Positions 17,241 to 25,620 are shown, counted from the stretch's first letter. The stretch is DNA of 36,905 nucleotides from Anaerolineae bacterium (GCA_015486215.1 WFSA01000144.1:1-36905), one strand, 5' to 3'. Numbers and translations are program-made. The notes: a model not told the origin generated them from the sequence alone.

Positions 17241-18464
17241 ATGTTCAGATATCAAGATAATATTTTACATTGTGAGAAGGCGGCGTTGACGGCCGTTTCG
17301 TCCCAGTTCGACACCCCGACATATATTTATAGCCAAGCCGCTTTGCGCCAAAATGCACAGGCGTATTTGGATGATAATCCAGCCCTTGTCTGTTACGCCA
17401 TCAAAGCGAATGGCAATCCAGCCATTATTCGTCTATTAGGCAACTGGGGAATGGGAGCCGATGTGACCAGCGGCGGCGAACTGTTTTTGGCGCAACATGC
17501 GGGCATTCCGGCCGAAAAAATTATCTACTCTGGTGTGGGCAAGCTGGAGAGCGAAATTGAGACGGCGATCAATGCCGGCGTTCGCGCTCTCCATGTGGAA
17601 TCGGAGATGGAATTGCATTTGATTGCGGAGACGGCGGCACGATTGGGACGGAAAACGGCCGTCGGCATCCGTATCAACCCCAATATCTACGCCAAAACCC
17701 ACCCCCATATCAGCACGGGCACGCACGGGCATAAATTTGGGGTGACGTGGGAAGTCGGTCACCGTCTCTACCAGTTCGCCGCCGAACATGAATGGCTCAC
17801 CCCAGTCGGCATGGCGGTACATATCGGTTCCCAAATTCAGGATGTGGAGCCGTATGTGAAAGCGTCCCAATTTCTGGTCAAACAGGCGGACAGCTTGGCG
17901 GCTGAGGGGATTCAACTCCGCTATTTAGACATCGGCGGCGGTTTGGGGATCAAATATGATGATCCCTTCGCCTCACCGCAAGAATTGATTTTGGAGTGGA
18001 AAACAACCGTCTCTGCCCCAATTTTGAACGGGGGATATGAATTGGTCATGGAACCCGGCCGTTCCATCGTCGGCACGGCCGGCGTGCTGTTGACAGAGGT
18101 CATCTACACAAAAAAACAGGGGGAAAAGATGTTCGTCATCGGCGATGCGGCAATGAACGATCTGCTGCGCCCCAGCCTGTACGACGCTGTCCATCCGATA
18201 TTGCCCGTCGAGCAGGCGGCTGAAAAGGTGGAGACGGTCATCGATCTCGTTGGCCCCGTATGTGAAACGACTGATTGTTTAGCGAAAGATCGCGCTATCC
18301 CCCTGCCCCAGCGAGGTGACCAATTGGCGTTGATGCACGCGGGCGCATATGGGTTCAGTATGGCTTCTAATTATAACGGCCGTCTAAAACCAGCCGAACT
18401 GCTCATCAACGGCGACGAAATCCATCTCATCCGCAAACGGGAAACGGTGGAGGCGTTGCTGTAA
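17241..18464 (+). CDS. lysA: Diaminopimelate decarboxylase
   Basis: The 407-residue PLP enzyme of the alanine-racemase fold makes L-lysine from meso-diaminopimelate, the last step of lysine synthesis. The PLP lysine is K55 in CYAIKANGN. Other family motifs are HIGSQI, DIGGGLGIKY (phosphate binding), EPGRSIVG, CETTDCLAKDR (active-site Cys from the partner subunit) and GAYGFSMASNYNGR. The length is normal. No other lysine gene is adjacent. A MITE and a small hairpin occupy the 162-base leader, so the promoter context may have changed recently. Confidence 0.95.
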   Translation: MFRYQDNILHCEKAALTAVSSQFDTPTYIYSQAALRQNAQAYLDDNPALVCYAIKANGNPAIIRLLGNWGMGADVTSGGELFLAQHAGIPAEKIIYSGVGKLESEIETAINAGVRALHVESEMELHLIAETAARLGRKTAVGIRINPNIYAKTHPHISTGTHGHKFGVTWEVGHRLYQFAAEHEWLTPVGMAVHIGSQIQDVEPYVKASQFLVKQADSLAAEGIQLRYLDIGGGLGIKYDDPFASPQELILEWKTTVSAPILNGGYELVMEPGRSIVGTAGVLLTEVIYTKKQGEKMFVIGDAAMNDLLRPSLYDAVHPILPVEQAAEKVETVIDLVGPVCETTDCLAKDRAIPLPQRGDQLALMHAGAYGFSMASNYNGRLKPAELLINGDEIHLIRKRETVEALL

Positions 18465-18779
18465 TGGGACACGGATTGCGCTGATGAACACGGATAAAAT
18501 CAGGGGATGGTTCATTTTGCTTTACAGGCCGTAGAGTAGAAGATGATAGAACGCAGATGACGCAAAGTATCAGGATAAATCAGAAATAATCCGCAAATTT
18601 TGCAGATTAGCGCAGATTGAATGTTTTTATCTGCGTTAATCTGCGAAGTCTACGGACAATTTCTTGTACATGGTACAAAAATATCGCTGATAGGGTGGTA
18701 TTCATAATCCTGAAAACTTGCATCCTATTAATCAGCGAAATCAGCGCAATCCGTGTACCCTTTCATAAAATAACCAATT
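18465..18779. repeat. Intergenic block of CGCAGAT-type degenerate repeats
   Basis: This 315-base gap is mostly runs like GATTAGCGCAGATTG, ATCTGCGTTAATCTGCG and AATCAGCGAAATCAGCGC. It also contains ACAATTTCTTGTACATGG, which recurs near 3950 and, inverted, near 21170. TAAAAT at 18766-18771 ends 8 bases before the next ATG and could be a -10 box for a leaderless mRNA. Confidence 0.6.
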
Positions 18780-19328
18780 ATGTACCCAGAAGATAGAGTT
18801 CTCATCGCCCCATTACCCGATCCAGCTGATTTTGCGCTTTTAGTGAAGCATGGCTGGTATCGCATCCCGCAGCGGCATATGCCAAAAGGGGTGTATGCTG
18901 AGTATTTTGCTTTCTATTTCAACGGCCGTTTTCACGATCAAAAGTGGGCAATCCATTATTACGCGCCCCGTCTGGGGCATGAGTTGACGACACGACGCGC
19001 CCTTCTTCCCCATCAGCCCGACCATCCCCGCGCTGATAATCTGTATTATAAAGTGCAATTGGGGGAACTACGGCCGTTGTCTACTCCCATCGTCAGTCTC
19101 CATTGGCGGCGTATCACCTTTATTCACACCACTTGGGATCGGTTTCAAGATGCAGCCGAGATCAACGACCTTTATCTTGATGGAGAAGAGTATGTCAACC
19201 GTCAATTTGCCGCCTTGAAAGAGGGTGTGCATCCTGCCAATTTGTATAAAATCAAAGAAAATAGATCACCATATTATAGTAATGGTAGCTATAATGCGGA
19301 CAGCTTCGCACGCGGATTATATTTATAA
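18780..19328 (+). CDS. Conserved-looking protein of unknown function
   Basis: I do not recognise a family for this 182-residue protein. It is soluble, with no signal peptide or membrane segment, and rich in aromatic residues and histidine. Striking stretches are WAIHYYAPRLGHELTTRR, HWRRITFIHTTWDRF and AAEINDLYLDGEEYVNRQF. The last stretch is compact and charged like a conserved core. Codon use and two ACGGCCGT copies match neighbouring genes, which supports a real gene. It has no visible Shine-Dalgarno site. It lies between lysA and a P-loop kinase, with repeats on both sides, so it is probably transcribed alone. Confidence 0.65.
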   Translation: MYPEDRVLIAPLPDPADFALLVKHGWYRIPQRHMPKGVYAEYFAFYFNGRFHDQKWAIHYYAPRLGHELTTRRALLPHQPDHPRADNLYYKVQLGELRPLSTPIVSLHWRRITFIHTTWDRFQDAAEINDLYLDGEEYVNRQFAALKEGVHPANLYKIKENRSPYYSNGSYNADSFARGLYL

Positions 19329-19370
19329 CAGCACCTCGTAAGGCCACCTTGTAAGGTCATCTTTATAGTT

Positions 19371-19462
19371 GATGGGATGCAGGTTTTCAGGATTGTCAGG
19401 ATGAACGCCGATTTTTTTATTTTATCTGCGTTTACCCTGACAATCTGCGTTATCTGCGTCCT
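19371..19462. repeat. CGCAGAT-type repeats
   Basis: GGATGCAGGTTTTCAGGATTGTCAGG-like and TTATCTGCGTTTACCCTGAC-like runs form an imperfect inverted pair between two genes, the same family as at 2497 and 18465. Confidence 0.55.
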
Positions 19463-19478
19463 ATTAACCGCTTCTAAC

Positions 19479-19562
19479 GTATCTTCTCAATAAATCGTGG
19501 ACAAGACTTGACAAATTTCCCTATGAAATTTGTCAAGTCTCCCCAGAATACTGAGAAGATAC
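19479..19562. mobile_element. Family-1 MITE, copy D (84 bp), next to a start codon
   Basis: A short form of the element, with GTATCTTCTCAATAAATCG at one end and TGAGAAGATAC at the other. The inner arms GACTTGACAAATTT / AAATTTGTCAAGTC surround a tiny loop. It is flanked by the perfect 8-bp duplication CTTCTAAC (19471-19478 and 19563-19570). The right end is 10 bases from the next ATG. Confidence 0.92.
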
Positions 19563-19572
19563 CTTCTAACTT

Positions 19573-20181
19573 ATGCAGTTCAACACGCTTATCAATGACA
19601 TTGATAAAAAGTTGCCCGCATCTCCGTTTATACGGCCGCATGGCAGTTTGCTCATCATGGCTGGATTGCCCGGCGCAGGCAAATCGTCCATCGTCAAACA
19701 GTTGGCCGCGTGGTGTGATTTCGTCGTCATTCAGACAGACAGCGTGCGGAAATGGACGAGCGACAACCCTAATTACAGCATCGGCGGTACCGCTTCCGTG
19801 TACGATATTTGTTATGCCCTCATCGCCAAACGATTACGGCATGGCGAGCGGGTCATCTTTGATGCCACCAATTATTTGCAAGCACGCCGCCAGCGAGCGA
19901 TGGATTTAGCCGGATTAGAAGGGTCAGCCTTAGCCATCTGCCGCGTGCAAGCGTCTCAACAGGAGACGTATAAACGGTTGGCGGCACGCGAGCAAGAACG
20001 GGAACTGTCAACCTCCGATGCCGATTGGGTCGTCTACCAATGGATGGTCGAACAGCAAGAGCCGTTGACCGCTCCCCATCTCATTCTCGACAGCAGCGAC
20101 ACCCCCGCACTCACCTTAGCGCATGAACTATACAGATATTGGATGAAAGCGGAAGAAGATACTCCACAAAAACAGAAATAA
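19573..20181 (+). CDS. P-loop nucleotide kinase (AAA_33 / zeta-toxin-like fold)
   Basis: The 202-residue protein has Walker A GLPGAGKSS at about residue 35, then a likely catalytic/Walker B-type segment VIFDATNYLQARRQRA and QQETYKRLAAREQ, as in polynucleotide-kinase-like and zeta-toxin-like ATP-binding proteins. The phosphorylated substrate is unknown, and no antitoxin-like gene is adjacent, so a toxin role is not supported. The start lies 2 bases after the target duplication of a MITE and has no Shine-Dalgarno site. The lipid kinase gene begins 43 bases downstream and may share its transcript. Confidence 0.75.
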   Translation: MQFNTLINDIDKKLPASPFIRPHGSLLIMAGLPGAGKSSIVKQLAAWCDFVVIQTDSVRKWTSDNPNYSIGGTASVYDICYALIAKRLRHGERVIFDATNYLQARRQRAMDLAGLEGSALAICRVQASQQETYKRLAAREQERELSTSDADWVVYQWMVEQQEPLTAPHLILDSSDTPALTLAHELYRYWMKAEEDTPQKQK

Positions 20182-20224
20182 CCTGAAAACCCGCACACTT
20201 GCTGCTTGCAGCCTTGCCCGCCTT

Positions 20225-21202
20225 ATGAAACAAGCAACCTTACTCTACAACCCAATGGCTGGACGATCCAAAATGATGGGGATCGCCAATTTAGCCGCCG
20301 ATGGGTGGCGGGTGGACGGCTGGAGTGTCACTATCCATCCCACAGAAGGGGCGGGACATGCAACGACGCTGGCGAGAGAGGCGGCTGAAGCAGGACATCA
20401 GCTATTGCTGGCGATGGGGGGGGACGGCACATTAGGCGAAGCGGCCAACGGGTTGATCGGCTCAAAAACAGCGTTAGGGGTGCTGCCAACGGGGACGGCT
20501 AACTCGTTTGCGGTAGAGTTAGGCTTGCCTCTGCCCCGTCGGTTTAATGATAATTCCTTATTGAAGGCGAATAATGCATTGCGAAACGGCCGTATTCACA
20601 AGATGGATGTCGGTTATTTAGAGAGCAGGACGGAAGAGGGAATTCATTTTTTGCTCTGGGTGGGGATCGGCATTGACAGTATGGTGGTTGAGCATGTCGA
20701 GCCGCGCTCCAAATGGTTACGCCGCTTTGGGCGCAGCGGCTATATCGCCAAAGGGTTGCTCGCCCTGCCTCATATTACCCCGTTCGAAGCTGAAATTGAG
20801 ATAGACGGCCGTTTTTACAACGGCCGTTATATGCAAATTTTGATCAGCAATTGCCGTCGGTACAGCGGCAGCTTCAATCTCAGCCCGCGTGCCGCTTTAG
20901 ATGATGGAAAGTTTCAGATATGGCTCTTCACTAAAGAGCAGCTTCCCCATCTGGCTGAATATCTGTGGCGAACGCGGACGAGCGATCTGGTCGATCTGGA
21001 AAATCTTACGATGATAAACGGCCGTTCCATCACCATCCATACTGCCGCCCCAACGCTCTGTCAGGCAGATGGAGATCAGCACGGCACAACCCCTCTGCGC
21101 TGTCATCTCAAACCGCAAGCGTTACGCATCCTCGTCCCCCCCTCCATACCAGAAGGGTTGTTCACCGTGTACAAGAAATTGTCCGCGGATTTTGCAGATT
21201 AG
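20225..21202 (+). CDS. Diacylglycerol/sphingosine-kinase-family lipid kinase (DagK/YegS type)
   Basis: The 325-residue protein has NPMAGRSK at the N-terminus, the ATP-binding GGDGTLGEAANGL near residue 70 and LPTGTANSFAVELGLP, all signatures of the DAGK catalytic family. It probably phosphorylates a membrane lipid such as diacylglycerol. The last ten residues (YKKLSADFAD) are coded by dispersed repeat DNA: the same GTACAAGAAATTGTCCGCGGA-type sequence is found near 3950 and 18660. The original C-terminus may therefore have been altered. The gene has four ACGGCCGT copies. Confidence 0.88.
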   Translation: MKQATLLYNPMAGRSKMMGIANLAADGWRVDGWSVTIHPTEGAGHATTLAREAAEAGHQLLLAMGGDGTLGEAANGLIGSKTALGVLPTGTANSFAVELGLPLPRRFNDNSLLKANNALRNGRIHKMDVGYLESRTEEGIHFLLWVGIGIDSMVVEHVEPRSKWLRRFGRSGYIAKGLLALPHITPFEAEIEIDGRFYNGRYMQILISNCRRYSGSFNLSPRAALDDGKFQIWLFTKEQLPHLAEYLWRTRTSDLVDLENLTMINGRSITIHTAAPTLCQADGDQHGTTPLRCHLKPQALRILVPPSIPEGLFTVYKKLSADFAD

Positions 21203-21233
21203 CGCAGATTGCATGTTTTTATCTGCATCAATC

Positions 21234-21317
21234 GTATCTTCTCAGTATACTGGGAAGACTTGACAAATTTCCCTATGAAATTTGTCAAGTCTTGTCCACG
21301 ATTTATTGAGAAGATAC
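21234..21317. mobile_element. Family-1 MITE, copy E (84 bp)
   Basis: Runs from GTATCTTCTCAGTATACTGG to TTGAGAAGATAC with the same inner arms as copy D. There is no target duplication; its right side joins an ACCACAAAG-type repeat whose first few bases are missing, so a deletion probably followed insertion. Confidence 0.85.
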
Positions 21318-21434
21318 TCAGCCATTATCCAAATTGACCACAAAGAGACGAAGAACACGAAGTTTTTTAAGATTTTCTTTGTGATCCTTGCTTCTTTGTG
21401 GTGAAATAATTGATAGGCTGAGTAGTTACCTTTC
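21318..21434. repeat. ACCACAAAG-type repeat, left end trimmed
   Basis: It matches 24363-24482 closely: TCAGCCATTATCCAAATT at the left, GGCTGAGTAGTTAC at the right, and an imperfect internal inverted pair ACCACAAAG / CTTTGTGGT. Confidence 0.75.
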
Positions 21435-21462
21435 ATCCGTTGTTGTCACCCCCAAATAACGA

Positions 21463-22377
21463 TTAAAAAATAGAAACCCCCGTTACTGTCGTGAACAACT
21501 CCAACGCCTTCGTCCCAGCCAGCGAATTCCCCGTATCATTTAACCCTGGCGACCAAACGCAAACGGAGAATTTACCCGGCATCACTGCCAAAATGCCGCC
21601 GCCGACACCACTTTTCCCCGGCAGGCCGACACGATACGCAAAATCGCCGACAGAATCGTAGGTGCCGCAGGTAAGCATAAGCGATTTGATATATTTAGCT
21701 TGATTCGCTTGGACAACCGCTTCCCCATTCTGCAATAAACGCCCTTTATTTGCCAAAAACAGCCCCGCCCGTGCCACATCACTACAACTCATCGCCAACG
21801 AACAATGATGGAAATACGCATCAAGAACGTCAACTGGCTCGTTTTGCAGATTGCCAAAACTTTTGATGAAATTTGCCAGCGCGATATTGCGATATCCTGT
21901 TATTTTTTCTGAATGAGCAACGGCCGTGTCAAACTCAATTTCCTCATTATCTGCCAATTGCCGCACAAAATCGCGCACTGTCCGCTGGGCATTATGCAAA
22001 TGGGAGAGAATGATATCCGTCACCACCAACGCGCCCGCATTGATGAAGGGATTGCGCGGAATCCCGTTTTCGTATTCCAATTGCACCAATGAATTGAACG
22101 CTGTTCCTGACGGCTCCCGCCCGATACGCTGCCAAAGGCCTTCCCCTTCAAGCTGCATTGCTAATGTCAGCGTGAACAGTTTTGAAATACTTTGGATCGA
22201 AAATTTCTCAGCCGCATCCCCAACTTGAAACAGATCGCCATCAGTCGTACAAACGGCCATCCCAAATTTTGTGATAGGGACTCGTGCCAATTCAGGGATG
22301 TAATCGGCCACACGGCCGTGTCCCAAAAACGGCTGCACCCGTTCATAAATATCCTCTATTATCGCTTTATAATTCAT
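21463..22377 (-). CDS. glsA: Glutaminase A
   Basis: The 304-residue enzyme hydrolyses L-glutamine to glutamate and ammonia. It has the serine beta-lactamase-like fold: the catalytic pair S63xxK66 in SIQSISKLF, then REPSGTAFNSLVQLE and NPFINAGALVVTD, with GLPGKSGVGGGI near the end. The length is that of the family. The ATG is preceded by AGGAT. It stands alone and converges with the lipid kinase gene across repeats. Confidence 0.95.
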   Translation of the reverse strand: MNYKAIIEDIYERVQPFLGHGRVADYIPELARVPITKFGMAVCTTDGDLFQVGDAAEKFSIQSISKLFTLTLAMQLEGEGLWQRIGREPSGTAFNSLVQLEYENGIPRNPFINAGALVVTDIILSHLHNAQRTVRDFVRQLADNEEIEFDTAVAHSEKITGYRNIALANFIKSFGNLQNEPVDVLDAYFHHCSLAMSCSDVARAGLFLANKGRLLQNGEAVVQANQAKYIKSLMLTCGTYDSVGDFAYRVGLPGKSGVGGGILAVMPGKFSVCVWSPGLNDTGNSLAGTKALELFTTVTGVSIF

Positions 22378-22411
22378 AATTCATCCTGCGGTTTATTGTG
22401 GAACAACTTCC

Positions 22412-22611
22412 CATAAATAAAACCCGAAACTTCCATCTGTCATCCCCCCATCTTCACGAGGGCAGGCTCTGCGAAGGCAGGGATCCACAGTCTGGAAAAT
22501 CACAGATTCCCGTCTAAAAGAGTTTACCCTCACGAAGTGCCTGTCCTCACGAAGGTGGGGATGGGGGACAGAATGACAACTTTTACAATTAAATAAATCC
22601 TCGTTCCTAAG
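22412..22611. repeat. Family-6 (GTCATTC) element, copy b
   Basis: Contains GGCTCTGCGAAGGCAGGGA and the inverted CCTCACGAAGGTGGGG, and ends CTCGTTCCTAAG. It is the inverse of the copy at 124-440. It is the first of several repeats filling the 1.05-kb gap 22378-23428, where I see no gene. Confidence 0.65.
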
Positions 22612-22732
22612 AGATTGTTTTAAGCTGCGCCAAAACGTTCAACAAAATAGTAGAACGCGGATTTTCTTTCTTTGATCCGCATTTATCCGCGTAATCTGCC
22701 TCCACCCACGTTATTTTGCAATGGTAATTAGG

Positions 22733-22890
22733 GTATGGTTCATTTTATGCGAGGCGATCTTTACAGTTTAAAGGCGACCACAAGGGTCGCCCCTACGATT
22801 TCCTTCCTGCAGGGGCAATTCGCTGAATCGCCCAACACAAGATAAATTGTAAAGATGATTCTCTCTGTTTTAAATCATGGCAACCAGTGT
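22733..22890. repeat. Family-4 repeat, decayed copy
   Basis: Keeps ATGGTTCATTTTATGCG, GATCTTTACAG, the AGGGTCGCCCCTAC block and TGTAAAGATGATT, but both ends have decayed and no target duplication is seen. Confidence 0.6.
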
Positions 22891-23002
22891 CCGATTTTCA
22901 AGAACTGAACAGCCCTGCCCAATCTACTAAAATTGGTAGATTATGAATGGATAAAACAGCCATTTTCCTTCATACTTCCCCTAGTAGTAAAAACAGATAT
23001 TC

Positions 23003-23145
23003 GACATGGTTCATTTTATGCGAAATAATCTTTACACTTTGTGGGCGGGCATAAGGCCGCGCCCCTACAATTTACTCCTATAGGGGCGATTTTTATGGTT
23101 GCCCAATCACGCAACAACTGTAAAGATGATTTTCACCATTTTGAA
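23003..23145. repeat. Family-4 element, inverted and cut by a family-2 element
   Basis: Begins CGACATGGTTCATTTTATGC and runs to CACCATTTTGAA, where the expected AACCATGTC end is replaced by the GTATCTTCTCAAAAAG start of a family-2 element. A reading frame open across it is made of repeat DNA. Confidence 0.65.
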
Positions 23146-23232
23146 GTATCTTCTCAAAAAGTTGGGGACATGAGTACAATGGATTGGGAAAAGAACAGAT
23201 TTACCCGACTGACGCAATTTGTTCCTTCCTTA
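23146..23232. repeat. Family-2 element, partial
   Basis: Shares GTATCTTCTCAAAAAGTTGG and the centre CCGACTGACGCAATTTGTTC with copies at 13137 and 29183. Its right end is missing; family-3 and family-6 pieces (GGCCATTCATG, then GTCATTCCCG to about 23408) follow. Confidence 0.6.
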
Positions 23233-23254
23233 AGGCCATTCATGAAAAATAATT

Positions 23255-23408
23255 ACACGTTTGTCATTCCCGTGAAGACGGGAATCCATATGTTTTCGAG
23301 GAATGGATTCCCAGACTGTGGATTTCTGCCTTCGCAGAGCCTGCCCTCATGAAGATGGGGGAATGACAATTTGAAGTTCCGCAAGTTATTAAATTCTCGT
23401 TCCTTATT
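23255..23408. repeat. Family-6 (GTCATTC) element, copy c
   Basis: Has CTGCCTTCGCAGAGCCTGCC and ends in AAATTCTCGTTCCTTA just upstream of the lipoprotein gene's AAGGAG site. Confidence 0.65.
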
Positions 23409-23428
23409 ATACCTGCAAAGGAGACAAA

Positions 23429-23821
23429 ATGTTCAAAAAATTACTCTTGTTTATCGTATTATTGATTTTACCCGCGCTCGCATGTAGTTACTCTTCAGCC
23501 AATATCTCCAGTGCCAAAATGGCACGAGATAGCGACGGTAACGATGTGACAACCGTTTTTAAGGGTGAGGATACCTTTTATGCTATTGTTGAACTGGCAA
23601 ACGCGCCTGATGATACATCAGTAAAAGTCGTATGGACGGCCGTAGCTGTTGAAGGTGCTGATCCAGACACCTATCTTGACGAGTATGTATTCGCCAATAG
23701 TGAAGACGGCATATTAACATTCAATATAGAAAATGACAGCTTGTGGCCTGTCGGCCGTTACAAAGCTGATGTTTATCTTAATGATGAATTAAACCAAACA
23801 CTCGAATTTGAGGTTAAATGA
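23429..23821 (+). CDS. Small lipoprotein, unknown function
   Basis: The 130-residue protein has a lipoprotein signal peptide: KK, a hydrophobic run, then the lipobox LPALAC with Cys19. The mature part is about 110 residues and looks all-beta, with alternating hydrophobics (TFYAIVEL, VKVVWTAVAV, YKADVYLNDEL), suggesting an Ig-like fold on the outer face of the membrane. No family could be named. AAGGAG precedes the ATG at good spacing. It carries one ACGGCCGT. It is flanked on both sides by dispersed repeats. Confidence 0.75.
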   Translation: MFKKLLLFIVLLILPALACSYSSANISSAKMARDSDGNDVTTVFKGEDTFYAIVELANAPDDTSVKVVWTAVAVEGADPDTYLDEYVFANSEDGILTFNIENDSLWPVGRYKADVYLNDELNQTLEFEVK

Positions 23822-23870
23822 CAGCCTCTTCATCTATGATCCCCATAAACGGCTCGGGACCGTAGTCACA

Positions 23871-24101
23871 ATAAGGCCATTTCTAAATTTAAATCATCCA
23901 AAACTTTGATTGTCATTCCCCATCCCCACCTTCGTGAGGATAGGGAATGACAAACATATAATTATTTTTCATAAATGGCCGTATCTTCTCAATAAATCGT
24001 GGACAAGACTTGACAAATTTCATCAGCACTTTATTTTACACGAGTACCATTAGGAAAATTTGTCAAGTCTCCCCAGAATACTGAGAAGATACAAATGGCC
24101 T
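23871..24101. repeat. Family-3 element with inner family-6-like block, split by a family-1 MITE
   Basis: The left end AAGGCCATTTCTAAATTT and the right end AATGGCCTA are those of the 65-bp family-3 palindrome. A GTCATTCCCC...GGGAATGAC insert widens the middle. The family-1 MITE at 23981-24092 lies within its right end. Confidence 0.7.
23981..24092. mobile_element. Family-1 MITE, copy F (112 bp)
   Basis: A full-length element flanked by the perfect 8-bp duplication AAATGGCC (23973-23980 and 24093-24100), which is the end of a family-3 repeat. It is nearly identical to copy C. Confidence 0.92.
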
Positions 24102-24162
24102 AACATAAATACGGCAATTATACCCATTATAATCATAGGGCAATTACACCCTCATCTTTTAC

Positions 24163-24346
24163 TAGGGCGATTGCAACCTCGCCTTAATTCGTGATCGAAA
24201 ATCGAAAAAACCGATCACGAAATACGATCACGACAATCATAACGCATCAATTCCCCGCAATTCACATATTATGTCAATTGCGAAGCTGCTAAAAACGGTG
24301 TAAATTTGGAATTTAACAGTGTGATTTGGAGGTTGCAATCGCCCTA
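24163..24346. mobile_element. TA-flanked MITE, copy 2 (about 180 bp, inverted)
   Basis: Same perfect terminal repeats as 3976-4170 but in the opposite orientation, with TA at both edges. It lacks one short CGATCACG-containing unit of the inner palindrome, so the two copies differ by about 11 bases plus a few substitutions. Confidence 0.88.
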
Positions 24347-24362
24347 ATTATAATCAATGGTG

Positions 24363-24482
24363 GTAACTACTCAGCCATTATCCAAATTAACCACAAAGAC
24401 ACGAAGAACACGAAGTTTTTTGAGATTTTCTTTGTGATCCTTGCTTCTTTGTGGTGAAACGAGTGATAGGCTGAGTAGTTAC
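24363..24482. repeat. ACCACAAAG-type palindromic repeat, full copy
   Basis: Ends GTAACTACTCAGCC / GGCTGAGTAGTTAC form a 14-bp perfect inverted pair, with inner ACCACAAAG / CTTTGTGGT. It completes the gene-free stretch 23822-24515. Confidence 0.75.
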
Positions 24483-24515
24483 TAATGGCGTTTTTCGGTA
24501 TTTTTCGTCTTGCCA

Positions 24516-25619
24516 TCAGCCGACGACACGCAACTCTCGTGTCATTGTGGTTAAACATTCCGCGCCAACGGCCGTTATCACCATATCATCCTCAATCCGC
24601 ACCCCGCCGCGACCGGGTAAGTAGATTCCCGGCTCAACCGTAAACAGTTCCCCCACCGTCAACGGCTCCACATTCCCCTCCATCATAAACGGCGGCTCAT
24701 GGATTTCTATCCCCAATCCATGCCCTGTGCGATGGATGAAAAAATCACCGTATCCCGCTTCGACGATGGCTGAACGAGCGGCGCGATCAACATCCCGCCC
24801 CGTTGCTCCCAATCCAGCGGCGGTCTTGCCACGTTCGTTAGCCAGTTGAACTGCGTGGTAAACGGCTGTCAACTCCTCATCAATCTCCCCCGCCGCAAAC
24901 GTGCGCGTAATATCCGATGGATACCCATCCACATACACCCCCCAATCAATCACCAGCAAATCTCCCTGCTGGATGGGACGATTAGTTGGCACAGCATGGG
25001 GAGAAGCCCCATTTTCGCCAGCAGAAACGATGGGGCCAAAGGCGATACTGTCGGCCCCTTGTTCAAAGAGAAATTGGGTCAACAATGCTGCGATCTGCTT
25101 TTCCGTCTGCCCGATGCTAATACACGGGATCAACAGTTCCATCCCTGCCTCAGCCACAGCGATGGCTTTTCGCACCGCCGCGATCTCATCCGCATCTTTG
25201 CGGATTCGCAAAGCGGAAAGGATTGATTCAGCATGAACGATTTGCATATCAGGCGCGTATCTTTGCAGCAACGATACCTCCATCACCCGCATATGCAACG
25301 CTTCTACGCCGAGTGATGCGCCTGATAATTGCAAATCGGCGCACGCTTTTTGGAACGCGCCCGCATATCCATCCTCATCCGTCCACTCAAAAATACGGTC
25401 AGCGGGAATGCCCGCCGCCTCCGCTTTCATCGCTTCTAAATTGGGGATAATAATAGCAGGATCGTCATCGGCGAAGTAAAACAAAATAATCGGCCGTTCG
25501 CTCAAATGAGAGTGAATTCCGCTAAGGTAAACCATATTAGGGCCGGGAACAACAGCGATCCCATCCAGATCATGCGCCGCAATCAGCCCTGACAATTTAT
25601 CTAATCGCAAAGTATTCAT
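24516..25619 (-). CDS. M24-family metallopeptidase (Xaa-Pro aminopeptidase/prolidase-like)
   Basis: The 367-residue protein has an N-terminal creatinase-like domain (about 1-125) and a pita-bread catalytic domain. The metal-binding residues are all visible: Asp in VIDWG, Asp in SDITRTF, His in HRTGHGLG, Glu in TVEPGIY and Glu in GVRIEDD. It should remove an N-terminal residue before proline or split X-Pro dipeptides in the cytosol. The frame stays open upstream to 25712, but that extension is AGAGAT low-complexity DNA overlapping the next gene's end. ATG 25619, beginning MNTLRLDKLSG, fits the family. Confidence 0.9.
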   Translation of the reverse strand: MNTLRLDKLSGLIAAHDLDGIAVVPGPNMVYLSGIHSHLSERPIILFYFADDDPAIIIPNLEAMKAEAAGIPADRIFEWTDEDGYAGAFQKACADLQLSGASLGVEALHMRVMEVSLLQRYAPDMQIVHAESILSALRIRKDADEIAAVRKAIAVAEAGMELLIPCISIGQTEKQIAALLTQFLFEQGADSIAFGPIVSAGENGASPHAVPTNRPIQQGDLLVIDWGVYVDGYPSDITRTFAAGEIDEELTAVYHAVQLANERGKTAAGLGATGRDVDRAARSAIVEAGYGDFFIHRTGHGLGIEIHEPPFMMEGNVEPLTVGELFTVEPGIYLPGRGGVRIEDDMVITAVGAECLTTMTRELRVVG

Positions 25620-25620
25620 A

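Noticed and set aside
19573-20181. Zeta-toxin of a toxin-antitoxin pair
   Set aside because: Only the general P-loop kinase pattern is seen, and there is no small antitoxin-like gene on either side.
23041-23352. A 103-codon open frame between glutaminase and the lipoprotein gene
   Set aside because: It runs through family-4, family-2 and family-6 repeats, contains no octamer, and its product has no domain-like pattern.
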